A DNA stretch of 64,000 bases from Saccharopolyspora indica (lineage in GTDB: Bacteria > Actinomycetota > Actinomycetes > Mycobacteriales > Pseudonocardiaceae): the NCBI RefSeq assembly GCF_027853965.1, contig NZ_JAQGLB010000004.1, positions 124,001 to 188,000 on the forward strand, read 5' to 3'. The position numbers and the translations under genes are program-made. The notes under the pieces were generated by a model. That model saw only the letters and a list, made by a program, of their open reading frames with translations. It was not told where the DNA came from and made no database searches. This document shows, piece by piece, positions 1 to 8,159 of this stretch. How positions within the stretch are numbered: the first letter of the stretch is position 1; every line of letters starts with the position of its first letter.

Positions 1-501
1 ATGACCCATGCGCACGCGTAGAAGAACGTCACGACGCGGAAGACGTTGTGCCCACGCCAGAGCGGCGAGCGGCCATCGGTCACCCGCGGTTCGTTCGACA
101 GCGGACTGCTCAAGTTCGCTCCTTCCCAGCGGACCATCCTGCCGTACCGAGCGCTCAACCGAGACCGCCGGACCGGCCACCACCCGTGTTTGTGATCACC
201 AGCATCGTCGGTGAAGAACCTGTATCCGGGGTCGTTCTGCGTGGCGGTGCGGGTGGCGGAACCTCAGACGCCGTCTGGTCTGCGGGAGCCCGTTCTTATG
301 TATGTCCAATACACGGCGAACGGGACTGGGCTCGCCAAGAGCCCAGTCTGGGCGGGCACAGCCTGAGAACCCGCGGCGGTGCTAGTTGCGAGGGTGGGTT
401 AAGCGGCTGCGCCGCTTCAAAGACAAAGACGACCAAGAGTCCGGGTGGCGGGGCGCCGGGTGGCCACTCGCTGTGCAAGGCTGCGCACGGGAGGTGATCG
501 A
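1..501. other. Gene-free left edge with two hairpins
   Basis: I see no convincing gene here: open frames overlap one another on both strands and lack a credible ribosome binding site. Two inverted repeats are visible. One has 10-bp arms GACTGGGCTC / GAGCCCAGTC (324-348), the other 7-bp arms AAGCGGC / GCCGCTT around TGC (401-417). The first could end a transcript that enters from the left, though it has no T-run. The stretch may be a dispersed intergenic repeat of this genome; that is a guess. Confidence 0.4.
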
Positions 502-1698
502 ATGGGCGGCTGGCTGCTGTGGCGACTTCGGCCGGCGGCGATCGCCTACGTGCTGTTCGTCCAGGCGGTGGCGCTGGCCCTGCTCGGGCTGGTGGTCGCG
601 ACCAGCCGCGATCCGGCGCCGCGGGAGCTGCTGACCTTCGTCGTGCTGGCCGCCACCGCGGGCACGGTCATCGTGGTGACCTCGGTGTCGATCAACGTGA
701 AGCGCCAGATCAGGCGCAACCCGTGGACGCTGCACATCGCCTACCTGGCCACCGGCATCCTCGTGCTGCCGCCCAACCTGCTGGTGCTCCTGCTGCTCGG
801 CCCGACCCTGCACGGGGTGCTCGACGGCCGTCCCGAGCTGCACCGCTGGCTGTTCACCACGGCGGCGACCACGATCGCGACGCTGTCCGCGCGGTTCGCC
901 ATCGGCTGGTCGGAACCCGCGTGGGGCGCGGTGCAGTTCGTGCTGGCCGGCGCGATCCTGCTGCTGGTGCGCGCGTTCCTGGTCGCCATCGGGATCCGGC
1001 TGCGCAACCCGGAGGCGCCGCGGCAGCACGTGCTCGGCGAACCGATCGACGTGCTGCTCGGCATCGTCGCGGCGAGCCTCGGCGGGCTGCTGGCGGTGGC
1101 GATCACCCGCGAACCGGCCAGCGCGCTGCTCGCCGGTCCGCCGCTGGTGCTGCTGGACCTCGCCGGTCAGCTGCCGCAGTGGCGGCGCTCGGCGCAGCAC
1201 GACGCCAAGACCGGCCTGGCCAACGTGGCCCACTGGGAGCGCCTGGCGCGCACCGAGCTGTCCCGGGCGCAGGGCCGCGACCAGGCGGTCTCGCTGCTGC
1301 TGCTGGATTTGGACCACTTCAAGCGGGTCAACGACGAGATCGGCCACCTGGCCGGGGACACCGTGCTGGCCGCGGTCGCGATGATGCTGCGCAGCAGCGT
1401 GCGGCGGGAGGACGTGGTCGGCCGGTTCGGCGGCGAGGAGTTCGTGGTGCTGCTGCCCGCCACCGGCGCGGAGCTGGCCTGCTCGGTGGCCGACCGGATC
1501 CGGCGCTCGACGGCGGCCCTGTCGGTGCCCGCCCGCGACATCGAGGGCGAGCCGCGCGAGATCGACGACCTGACGGTGAGCATCGGCGTGGCCACCACGA
1601 CCCGCTTCGGCTACCAGCTCCCGGACCTGCTGATCGCCGCCGACGCGGCCCTGCTCGCGGCGAAGTCGGCGGGCCGCAACGCGGTCACCCTCGCCTGA
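502..1698 (+). CDS. Membrane-bound diguanylate cyclase (GGDEF)
   Basis: Likely makes cyclic di-GMP from two GTP at the membrane. The 398-residue protein has about six hydrophobic segments in residues 10-230, then a GGDEF domain from about residue 235. The active-site motif reads RFGGEEF, an active GGEEF variant, and an RRED inhibitory I-site lies five residues before it, so product feedback is expected. The ATG at 502 is preferred because GGGAGG sits 7 nt upstream; a longer frame from 445 has no such site. It ends 9 nt from the convergent AI-2E-type gene. The sensory input is unknown: the N-terminus matches no named sensor that I recognise. Confidence 0.85.
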   Translation: MGGWLLWRLRPAAIAYVLFVQAVALALLGLVVATSRDPAPRELLTFVVLAATAGTVIVVTSVSINVKRQIRRNPWTLHIAYLATGILVLPPNLLVLLLLGPTLHGVLDGRPELHRWLFTTAATTIATLSARFAIGWSEPAWGAVQFVLAGAILLLVRAFLVAIGIRLRNPEAPRQHVLGEPIDVLLGIVAASLGGLLAVAITREPASALLAGPPLVLLDLAGQLPQWRRSAQHDAKTGLANVAHWERLARTELSRAQGRDQAVSLLLLDLDHFKRVNDEIGHLAGDTVLAAVAMMLRSSVRREDVVGRFGGEEFVVLLPATGAELACSVADRIRRSTAALSVPARDIEGEPREIDDLTVSIGVATTTRFGYQLPDLLIAADAALLAAKSAGRNAVTLA

Positions 1699-1707
1699 TC
1701 TCGCCGG

Positions 1708-2874
1708 TCAGCGCTCGGCGGTGGGCTCGGGTTCCTTGTCCTCCGGGGGCTCGGCGGGCTCGTCCTCCGCCGGTTCCGGGGGGACTTCGGGCTTCAGCTC
1801 CTCGTCGTCGCCGACCAGGGAGCGGATCGAGGAGTTCAGGACCGCCACCAGCGGCACCGCCAGCAGCGCGCCGACGATGCCGGAGACCACCGCGCCGATG
1901 CTGATCGCCAGGACCACGGCCAGCGCGTGCAGCTGCACCGCGCGGCCCAGCAGCAGCGGCTGCAGGACGTTGCCCTCGAACTGCTGCACCAGGAGCACCA
2001 CGCCGACCACGATCAGCGCCGTCACCCAGCCCTTGGTCACCAGCGCGACCAGCACCGCGACCGAGCCCGAGGCCACCGCACCGACGATCGGCACGAAGCC
2101 GCCCAGGAACACCAGCGCGGCCAGCGGGATCGCCAGCGGCACGCCGAGGATCACCAGGCCCAGCCCGATGCCCAGCGCGTCGACCACCGCCACCATCGCG
2201 GTCGCCCGCACGTAGCCGACCAGCGATTCGAAACCGCGGCAGCCCGCCCGGTCCACCTTCTCCCGGACGTGCTTCGGGGCCAGCTTGGTCACGAACAGCC
2301 ACACCCCGCGGCCGTCGTGCAGGAAGTAGATCAGCGTGAACAGCGCCAGCACCAGGCCGGTCAGGAAGTTGCCGAAGGTGCCAGCGGTGGACAGCGCGCC
2401 GCTGGTCAGCATCGCCTGGTTGGCCTGCAGCCAGTCCTGCGCCTGCCGCAGGTAGTTGTCGATCTGGGCGTCGTTGATCTGCAGCGGGCTCTCGGCCAGC
2501 TGCGTCTTGAGCGCGGTGAGCGAGGCGATGACCTGCTGCTGCAGGTCCGGGAAGCCCTCGATGAAGGCGCTGATGACGAAGGTGAGCACGCCGCCGACGA
2601 CGGCCAGCCCGCCGATCAGCACCAGCGCGGTCGCCAGCGCCCGCGGCACGCCGCGCCGCGCCAGCCCGGAGACCACCGGGGCCAGCAGCGCGGACAGCAG
2701 CATCGCGATGGCCACCGGGATCACGACGACGTAGATCTGCCCGAGGACCAGCCCGAGCACGTACACGGCGCCGAGGATGACCAGGATCCGCCAGCTCAAG
2801 GCGGCCGAAACGCGCAGCGCGCGCGGGAGCGCACTGACCGCATCGTCCCGTTCGGCGATCTTGAAGTCGTTCAC
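1708..2874 (-). CDS. AI-2E (PerM/YdiK) family transporter
   Basis: Integral membrane protein of 388 residues with the AI-2E family layout: two N-terminal membrane segments, a second pair, a soluble middle part (about residues 130-210) and a C-terminal block of three or four segments. Family members have been linked to autoinducer-2 export or Na+/H+ exchange; the substrate here cannot be read from sequence. The C-terminal 30 residues are an acidic Pro/Glu tail. GTG at 2874 is chosen: the extension to an ATG at 2913 (MPPRFPARRYGGG) looks non-coding and has no ribosome binding site. It is convergent with the diguanylate cyclase gene. Confidence 0.8.
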   Translation of the reverse strand: MNDFKIAERDDAVSALPRALRVSAALSWRILVILGAVYVLGLVLGQIYVVVIPVAIAMLLSALLAPVVSGLARRGVPRALATALVLIGGLAVVGGVLTFVISAFIEGFPDLQQQVIASLTALKTQLAESPLQINDAQIDNYLRQAQDWLQANQAMLTSGALSTAGTFGNFLTGLVLALFTLIYFLHDGRGVWLFVTKLAPKHVREKVDRAGCRGFESLVGYVRATAMVAVVDALGIGLGLVILGVPLAIPLAALVFLGGFVPIVGAVASGSVAVLVALVTKGWVTALIVVGVVLLVQQFEGNVLQPLLLGRAVQLHALAVVLAISIGAVVSGIVGALLAVPLVAVLNSSIRSLVGDDEELKPEVPPEPAEDEPAEPPEDKEPEPTAER

Positions 2875-3080
2875 CCCGCCACCGTAGCGCCGCGCGGGGA
2901 ATCGGGGCGGCATATGACGACAGCCAGCGACGTCGCCAGGACGCCGGTAACCCGATGTAGCGAACCTGTCGCCCAGCGCTTACGTCCGCGGCGGTTGCTT
3001 TGAAAGAGTGCGCCACGGCAAGCAGGAGATCGAAGTCCTGTGGGGAGTCACCGCTGAGCCGAGGAGGTTCTGGCCCCGAG

Positions 3081-3869
3081 ATGTCCCGCCGCGACCGCAC
3101 GACGGGAGCCGCCCGACCGTGGCGGCTGCTCGGTCGTGCTCTGGTGGTGGCGGGCGCGACGGTCGCCGGAACCTCCGCGGCTTGGTTGCTCGGCCACGGC
3201 CCCGCCGACGCCGCGGACCTGCCCGCGGCCGAGGACGCGACCGACCGCCCCGCCGCCGGTGCCCAGGAGGGCGACCAGTCCGGTCCGACGGACTTCTCGC
3301 TCACCGGTCTCGACCCGCTCCGGCTGGTCAGCTCCGGCCCGGCCGGGAAGCTGCTCGACGCCGTCCAGCCGGTCACCGAAGTGCTGCGGCAGCCCGCCGC
3401 CGAAGTCGGGCAGGTCGCAGGCAGCGCGCTCGCGGTCACCGAAACCCAGACCAGCGCCCCGGCGCCCGTCACGGGCAGCGGCCCGGAGGTGCCGCCGCAA
3501 CCACCGGTGGAGCCCGGTCCGCCGCCGCTCGTCGCGCCACCGGCCGTCGTCGAGGGCCCGGCGCAGGACGTCACCGAACCCGTGCGAGCGCCGCGCTCGG
3601 CCCAGCCGACGCGGCTGGAGCCGCCCGCGCCGGAACCGCCGGCGCAGCCGAGCGCCCCGGCCCGCTCCGCCCCCTTCGTGCTGCCCGCGCCTCCCGGCGC
3701 GCCCGGCTTCGGGAGCCCGGCCGACGGGCCGCACCACAACACCACCGCGCTCGGCTGGTACCCGGCCGCGCCGGTCCGCGTCCCGGCCTTCGCCGGGGCG
3801 CCCGCCTGCGACCTCGCGGGAACGCCGGTCGGCGTCCCCGAACCGCAGCCCGGAACCACTCCCGACTGA
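3081..3869 (+). CDS. Proline-rich exported envelope protein, unknown
   Basis: Not recognised as a named family. The 262-residue protein starts with basic residues and a hydrophobic stretch (residues about 14-36, RALVVAGATVAGTSAAWLLG), then Ala/Asp-rich sequence consistent with a signal peptide cut after DAADA. The middle (residues 130-215) is rich in Pro, Glu and Ala, typical of a cell-wall-spanning linker. The start at 3081 puts the hydrophobic segment at the N-terminus; GAGGAGG lies upstream at a long 13-nt spacing. It precedes another exported protein on the same strand 159 nt away; the two probably function in the envelope. Confidence 0.6.
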   Translation: MSRRDRTTGAARPWRLLGRALVVAGATVAGTSAAWLLGHGPADAADLPAAEDATDRPAAGAQEGDQSGPTDFSLTGLDPLRLVSSGPAGKLLDAVQPVTEVLRQPAAEVGQVAGSALAVTETQTSAPAPVTGSGPEVPPQPPVEPGPPPLVAPPAVVEGPAQDVTEPVRAPRSAQPTRLEPPAPEPPAQPSAPARSAPFVLPAPPGAPGFGSPADGPHHNTTALGWYPAAPVRVPAFAGAPACDLAGTPVGVPEPQPGTTPD

Positions 3870-4028
3870 TCGCGCTGCGCCAGCCGGCGCGGCGGGCAGC
3901 CCGCCGCGGTCCGGCCGCGCGAACTCGAAGGCAATTCCCGCAATGCCCGCTGCCGCGCCCCACGCACCCGGCCGGCGGTGCGGCGCTCGAAATCTCCCCG
4001 CAGGGGAAACCTCGTTAAGGAGCAATCC

Positions 4029-5345
4029 ATGCAGACTTGGGCGAAGCGCGGCGTGCAGGCCGCGCTGGTCACCGGTGGGATGCTGGCCGTCGGCAGCGGC
4101 GTCGCATCCGCCGATCAGGCCTGCCCCGAGCGCCCGAACTCGCCGTTGGGCGAGTCGGCGAACGCGCTCGACCAGCTCGGCACCGGCGGGCGCTGCCTGT
4201 CCGGCGACCTGTTCCAGGAGAACGCGCCGCTCGTGGAGTCGCGCGCCGCGCACCAGGTGACCGCGCTGGCAGGCACCCTCGACCCGGTGCGGGACCTGCT
4301 GCCCGCCGTCGAGAACGACATGACCCAGGAGATGCCCGCGCTGCGGGACTGGCACACCGAAGCGCCGGTCGCCCCGCTGCACCTGGCGGGCTGGATCGCC
4401 GACCCGGCGGACGCGCGCCCGCTGGAGCTGGCGGGCCTGCCGCCCTTCGACGGCGACCGGCCGGTCACCCCGGCCGAGGGCTTCCACCGCTCGCTGAGCT
4501 GGGCCGGGCCCATCGGCGAGGTGATCCGAGGAGGTGCGGCTGCCCTCGATGAGGGGGCGTTTCGCCCGGGTGCGCTCCTGGATGTCCCTGCAGATCTGCT
4601 GACCCCGCACGACGACCTGGTCTACTTCGACGGCTTCGGCCAGGCGGACGGCATCGTCGAGCTGTGGGAGGGCGTGCTCGCGGCGCCGCAGGGCGGCCTG
4701 GTCGCGCCGGACCGCGTCGACCTCACCTCCGCCGAGCTGCCGGGCCTGCGCAACCAGCTGCACACCGTCCCGGGCGAGGTGCTGGCGGGCGCGCTGTCGG
4801 CGGTGGCGGCCCAGCCGACCCCGCGCAACGACTTCGTGCCGCTGGAGGTGCCGGGCGAGCTGCAGGCCAAGGCCGCCGAGATCCCGGACCTCACCGGCCT
4901 CTCGCTGGTCGAGCTGAGCCGGGCGCCGGGCACCACGCAGCGCAGCGACTCCCCCGGCGTCCAGGCCCCGCTGCCGGTGCTGGGCGAGCTCAACGCGCTC
5001 GGCGGCGGGCAGACCTCGGTGCCGACCATCAGCCGGATCACCTCCGCGCTGGACCAGCCCGCGCCGCGCTTCACCGACGCTCCGCTGGAGTCGGCCGTCG
5101 CGGTCGAGGTGGTCGACGAGCTGCGCGCCGCGACGCCGGAGCACAAGCTGATCACCGAGAGCCCGCTGAGCCCGGCCCCGGCTCCGGCCCCGCGCCTGGG
5201 CGGCATGTCCCTGCCGGTGCTCGACGGCGGCGTCCCGAACATCACCGCGGTGCAGGACCAGACCCTGCCGCTGCCCGGCCTGACCCAGCAGGGCACGCCG
5301 CGCGGCTTCGATAACGCGGACACGATCGTCTTCAGCCGGATCTGA
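4029..5345 (+). CDS. Secreted protein of unknown function
   Basis: A 438-residue exported protein with a clear Sec signal peptide (MQTWAKRGVQAALVTGG..., cleavage expected after ASA near residue 33). The mature part has no domain I can name; it is rich in Leu, Pro and Glu, with recurrent pieces such as ELxxLPGL and DxxLPLPGL, suggesting weak internal repetition. The start is fixed by AAGGAG 6 nt before the ATG. A strong terminator hairpin follows 12 nt after the stop. Because it neighbours the Pro-rich exported protein upstream, an envelope role is likely, but function is unknown. Confidence 0.7.
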   Translation: MQTWAKRGVQAALVTGGMLAVGSGVASADQACPERPNSPLGESANALDQLGTGGRCLSGDLFQENAPLVESRAAHQVTALAGTLDPVRDLLPAVENDMTQEMPALRDWHTEAPVAPLHLAGWIADPADARPLELAGLPPFDGDRPVTPAEGFHRSLSWAGPIGEVIRGGAAALDEGAFRPGALLDVPADLLTPHDDLVYFDGFGQADGIVELWEGVLAAPQGGLVAPDRVDLTSAELPGLRNQLHTVPGEVLAGALSAVAAQPTPRNDFVPLEVPGELQAKAAEIPDLTGLSLVELSRAPGTTQRSDSPGVQAPLPVLGELNALGGGQTSVPTISRITSALDQPAPRFTDAPLESAVAVEVVDELRAATPEHKLITESPLSPAPAPAPRLGGMSLPVLDGGVPNITAVQDQTLPLPGLTQQGTPRGFDNADTIVFSRI

Positions 5346-5357
5346 CCCACCGGACCG

Positions 5358-5397
5358 AAAAGCGGGGCGGGAGCGCACGTGCTCCCGCCCCGCTTTT
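5358..5397 (+). terminator. Strong intrinsic terminator
   Basis: Inverted repeat with about 17-bp arms: AAAAGCGGGGCGGGAGC pairs with GCTCCCGCCCCGCTTTT around a short ACGT-type loop, ending in TTTT. It lies just after the secreted protein gene. Confidence 0.85.
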
Positions 5398-5431
5398 GCG
5401 TGGGGGTGGGGATTGGTCGGTGGTGGGTCGG

Positions 5432-5475
5432 CCGTGAGCGTTTTGGGGCGCTATGGCACCCCGAAGCGCTCACGG
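5432..5475. repeat. 44-bp dispersed palindrome, family A copy 1
   Basis: Imperfect 44-bp palindrome with outer arms CCGTGAGCG / CGCTCACGG. It lies between two convergent genes and touches the stop codon of the GT87 gene. Same length and plan as 26474-26517 and 31674-31717, so it probably serves as a two-way terminator. Confidence 0.85.
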
Positions 5476-6768
5476 TCATCCACGGGCCAAGACCTCGTCC
5501 ACCACCGGCGCATCGACCGGCGCGGCGCGGCGGGCCCGCCACCACAGGAACGCGTTGTAGAGCAGGAAGGCCAGGCCGAAGTAGACGTAGGCGTTGCCGA
5601 TCAGGTTCTGCGGGAGGTTCCAGGTCAGCTCCAGGCCCTTGCCCTGCGGCACCTTCCAGTGCGGGCCCATCATGAAGAACCCGGTGACCATCGCGGTCGC
5701 CAGCAGCAGCGCCCAGTTCCGCTGCGACCAGGCCGCGCCGAACAGCAGCACCAGCGCCGGGATCGCCCAGACCCAGTGGTGCGACCAGGAGATCGGCGAC
5801 ATCAGCAGCCCGAACACGCCGTTGAGCACCACCGCGGTCGGCAGGTCCCGCTGCCGGATGGCGTGCCGCATCCCGAGCACCACCAGCACCAGGGCGACCA
5901 CCGCCAGCACGGCGAACACCGCGGTCAGGTGCGGCACGCCCACCTTGGTCAGCAGCGACCGCAGCGACTGGTTGCCCGCGTAGACCGAGGCGTCGCCGGT
6001 GAACTTCGGCCCGAAGGACACGTTGCTGCTGGCGAACATCTCCTGCAGCCAGAAGCGGCGCGCGTTGTCGAAGGTCAGCGCGAAGCCCAGCAGCGCGGTG
6101 CCGAGGAAGGTCAGCAGCGCGACCGCGATCGTCCGCACGTCCCGGCGCAGCAGCGGCAGCAGCAGGAACACCAGCGGGGTGAGCTTGATCCCGGCGGCCA
6201 AGCCGATCAGCAGCCCGCGCGGGTAGGGCAGCTTCTTCGCCCCGTCCACCCGCCACAGGCAGTCCACCGCGACCAGCGCCATCAGCACGATGTTGATCTG
6301 CGCGTAGGTGATGGTCTCCAGCACCGGTTCGCTGATCGTGGCCAGCGGCAGCACCGCCGCCGTCACCAGCAGCACCCGGTCCCGGTGCTCGCGCAGGAAG
6401 GGCGCCGCCCGGAGCACCGCGTACAGCGTCGTCAGCAGCGCGAGGTGGCTGACCAGCATGATCACCGCGGTGGACGCGGCCTTGGGGATCAGGCCCAGCG
6501 GGGCGAACACGATCGCCGCGAACGGCGGGTAGATGAACGGCAGCTCCAGACCGGACTCGGTCGCGGGCAGGTCGTTGTAGAGGTCCCGGCCGCCCAGCAG
6601 CGCCTTCGCGCCCAGCCGGTAGACCTCGCCGTCGATGTGGTCGTGGGTGTTGACGGTCGACACGACCATCACCGCGATCAGCTCGGCGACCGCGATGACC
6701 GCCAGCAGCGACCGGTGCTCGCGCAACCGGTCGGCCAGCGGTGCTCGCGCGCTACCGGTCACGGGCAT
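5476..6768 (-). CDS. GT87 polyprenyl-phosphate mannosyltransferase
   Basis: Multi-pass membrane glycosyltransferase of 430 residues, family GT87 (DUF2029), which transfers mannose from polyprenyl-phosphate-mannose on the outer face of the membrane, as in lipomannan and phosphatidylinositol-mannoside synthesis. Evidence: about ten hydrophobic segments, the acidic first loop VNTHDHIDGEVYRLG (residues about 40-55) followed by GGRDLYNDLP, and the basic/Pro-rich end. The ATG at 6768 follows a GAGGCGG site that belongs to a dispersed 122-bp leader (6779-6900) also found before an ABC ATPase gene at 49626. A second GT87 enzyme lies at 13948. Confidence 0.8.
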   Translation of the reverse strand: MPVTGSARAPLADRLREHRSLLAVIAVAELIAVMVVSTVNTHDHIDGEVYRLGAKALLGGRDLYNDLPATESGLELPFIYPPFAAIVFAPLGLIPKAASTAVIMLVSHLALLTTLYAVLRAAPFLREHRDRVLLVTAAVLPLATISEPVLETITYAQINIVLMALVAVDCLWRVDGAKKLPYPRGLLIGLAAGIKLTPLVFLLLPLLRRDVRTIAVALLTFLGTALLGFALTFDNARRFWLQEMFASSNVSFGPKFTGDASVYAGNQSLRSLLTKVGVPHLTAVFAVLAVVALVLVVLGMRHAIRQRDLPTAVVLNGVFGLLMSPISWSHHWVWAIPALVLLFGAAWSQRNWALLLATAMVTGFFMMGPHWKVPQGKGLELTWNLPQNLIGNAYVYFGLAFLLYNAFLWWRARRAAPVDAPVVDEVLARG

Positions 6769-6778
6769 GCGCAGCCCG

Positions 6779-6900
6779 CCTCTCCGCGATCTTCAGCGGT
6801 GGTCGCGCCCGGGATCGATCTCGCGTCGTGCGGTTTCTTGCGGCTGGGTTGCATCACGGTCCCCTGAGGTGCGGTTGAGCAGGACTCCGGTTGACACAGG
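6779..6900 (-). repeat. 122-bp leader repeat, family B copy 1
   Basis: Read on the minus strand this segment closely resembles 49497-49619 on the plus strand. Shared blocks include CTGCTCAACCGCACCTC, GGGGACCGTGA and CAAGAAACCGC. Both copies end in ATCGCGG-GAGGCGG, just before the start codon of a gene (here GT87 at 6768). If translated, both spell a similar peptide with [11 protein letters not shown] and QPQETA. It may be a mobile leader or a structured regulatory RNA. Confidence 0.8.
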
Positions 6901-7203
6901 GGGTGTCATTCGTCCTCCTGGCCTGGGTGCCTGGCCCCGACAAGCGTAGAGATCCGGGTGCTCGCGGGGAGCGTTGCGGTGCCGGTTTGGGATCGGCACC
7001 ACGTCGCATGTTTCACCTGCTCGAATCATCAAGTTCCGATCGGCAGGTGAACCGTCGGGGAATGCATCGCCAACACCTCACTGAGCGTTATCTGTCCAGC
7101 GTGAATACCACCATTACGGGTGGTCGCCGTGCTCTTGAAAAGGGGCTTGCTGGCAGGGGAGGCTCAGACGGACTGCTCCGTTTGGTGGGGAGGAGGGGGC
7201 CGA
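6901..7203. other. Intergenic region, no gene seen
   Basis: Divergent spacer between the GT87 leader and the second GGDEF gene. A small inverted repeat ACCACC / GGTGGT (7107-7124) is visible. I looked for a cyclic di-GMP riboswitch before the GGDEF gene and do not see its conserved blocks. Confidence 0.4.
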
Positions 7204-8055
7204 ATGAGTGTCGTCGAGGTAGCCGCATCAGCTCAGTTGGCGTCGGTGTGGGACGACTACATCAGCGGGCTCAACGTCGGCGTGCTGCTGACCGATGAGC
7301 GCGGGCAGGTGCTGGCCACCAACGACGTCGCCGCCGAACTCATGCAGCTGGCCAAGTCCGATCTGCTCACCGGCGTCCGGCCCGCGGGCTGGCGCCTGCG
7401 CGACGACACCGGCGCGGCGATGCCGGACTGGGCGGAGCTGGCCGGCCAGGTGCTGCGCGCGGGCACCCCGCTGTCCATCCCGATGGTGATCGCCCGCAGC
7501 GGCCAGCCGCTGAGCCGGATCTGGGCGGACTACCACTCGGTGCAGGTGCAGGGCCGCCGCCGCGTGCTGATCCTGCTGCAGCCGGTGCACACCGACGTCC
7601 CGCACAGCCGGGGCCTGCTGGATCCGCTGACCGGCCTGCCCGGCCGCGTGCTGCTGCTGGACCGCCTGGAGCAGTCCCTGGTGCGGGCGCGCAGCCGCGG
7701 CACGCTGTCCACGCTGGTGCTGATCGACGTGCAGCAGCTGGCGGCCTTCAACGCCGAGCACGGCTTCGACCGCGGCGACGACCTGCTGACCACGCTGGCC
7801 GACCGGCTCCGGGAAGGGCTCAGCGACGAGCACACCGTGGCCCGCTACGGCGGCGACGAGTTCGCGGTGGTCGCCGAGCACCCGAGCGGCACCGGGGAGA
7901 CGATCGCCGAGCAGGCCCGCGAGGTGGCCGGCTGGCCGCTGCGGATCGGCCGCAAGCAGGTCCGCCCCGGCCTCCGCGTGTCCTGGGTGACCACCGATGG
8001 CCAGGCCCCGGTCCACTCGGTCCTCGCGAGGGCCGAGCAACAGCTGCAGCACTGA
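7204..8055 (+). CDS. PAS-like/GGDEF signalling protein, cytoplasmic
   Basis: A 283-residue soluble protein. Residues about 10-120 look like a PAS sensor (GLNVGVLLTDERGQVLATND is typical of a PAS N-cap), and residues about 135-283 are a GGDEF domain opening with LLDPLTGLPGR and containing YGGDEF. The signature is intact, so diguanylate cyclase activity is possible, but there is no RxxD inhibitory site (SDEH occupies its place), and the domain end is short. ATG at 7204 is chosen, preceded by GGGGAGGAGGGGG. No hydrophobic segment is seen, in contrast to the membrane cyclase at 502. Confidence 0.8.
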   Translation: MSVVEVAASAQLASVWDDYISGLNVGVLLTDERGQVLATNDVAAELMQLAKSDLLTGVRPAGWRLRDDTGAAMPDWAELAGQVLRAGTPLSIPMVIARSGQPLSRIWADYHSVQVQGRRRVLILLQPVHTDVPHSRGLLDPLTGLPGRVLLLDRLEQSLVRARSRGTLSTLVLIDVQQLAAFNAEHGFDRGDDLLTTLADRLREGLSDEHTVARYGGDEFAVVAEHPSGTGETIAEQAREVAGWPLRIGRKQVRPGLRVSWVTTDGQAPVHSVLARAEQQLQH

Positions 8056-8113
8056 GCTGCTGCGGAAACCGGCGGAGGGAGGTAGCGCGTGGGTCTGGAG
8101 ACCCTGAGCAGGA

Positions 8114-8146
8114 ACAGGGGCACCCGCGCCGCGCGGGTGCCCCTGT
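8114..8146. terminator. Bidirectional terminator hairpin
   Basis: Perfect 16-bp arms ACAGGGGCACCCGCGC / GCGCGGGTGCCCCTGT around one base, located between the convergent GGDEF and inositol-phosphate synthase genes. No T-run on either side. Confidence 0.8.
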
Positions 8147-8159
8147 CACGTCGGTGCGC

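Noticed and set aside
382..1347. Long open frame on the minus strand opposite the diguanylate cyclase gene
   Set aside because: Composition is Arg/Gln/His-rich nonsense typical of the antisense of GC-rich genes, and the plus-strand gene is clear.
1685..4072. 795-codon minus-strand frame
   Set aside because: It lies antisense to the exported-protein gene and out of frame with the AI-2E-type gene; low-complexity Ala/Arg/Gly content.
6901..7203. Possible cyclic di-GMP riboswitch before the GGDEF gene
   Set aside because: The conserved GEMM blocks and tetraloop/receptor are not visible; only a 6-bp inverted repeat is present.
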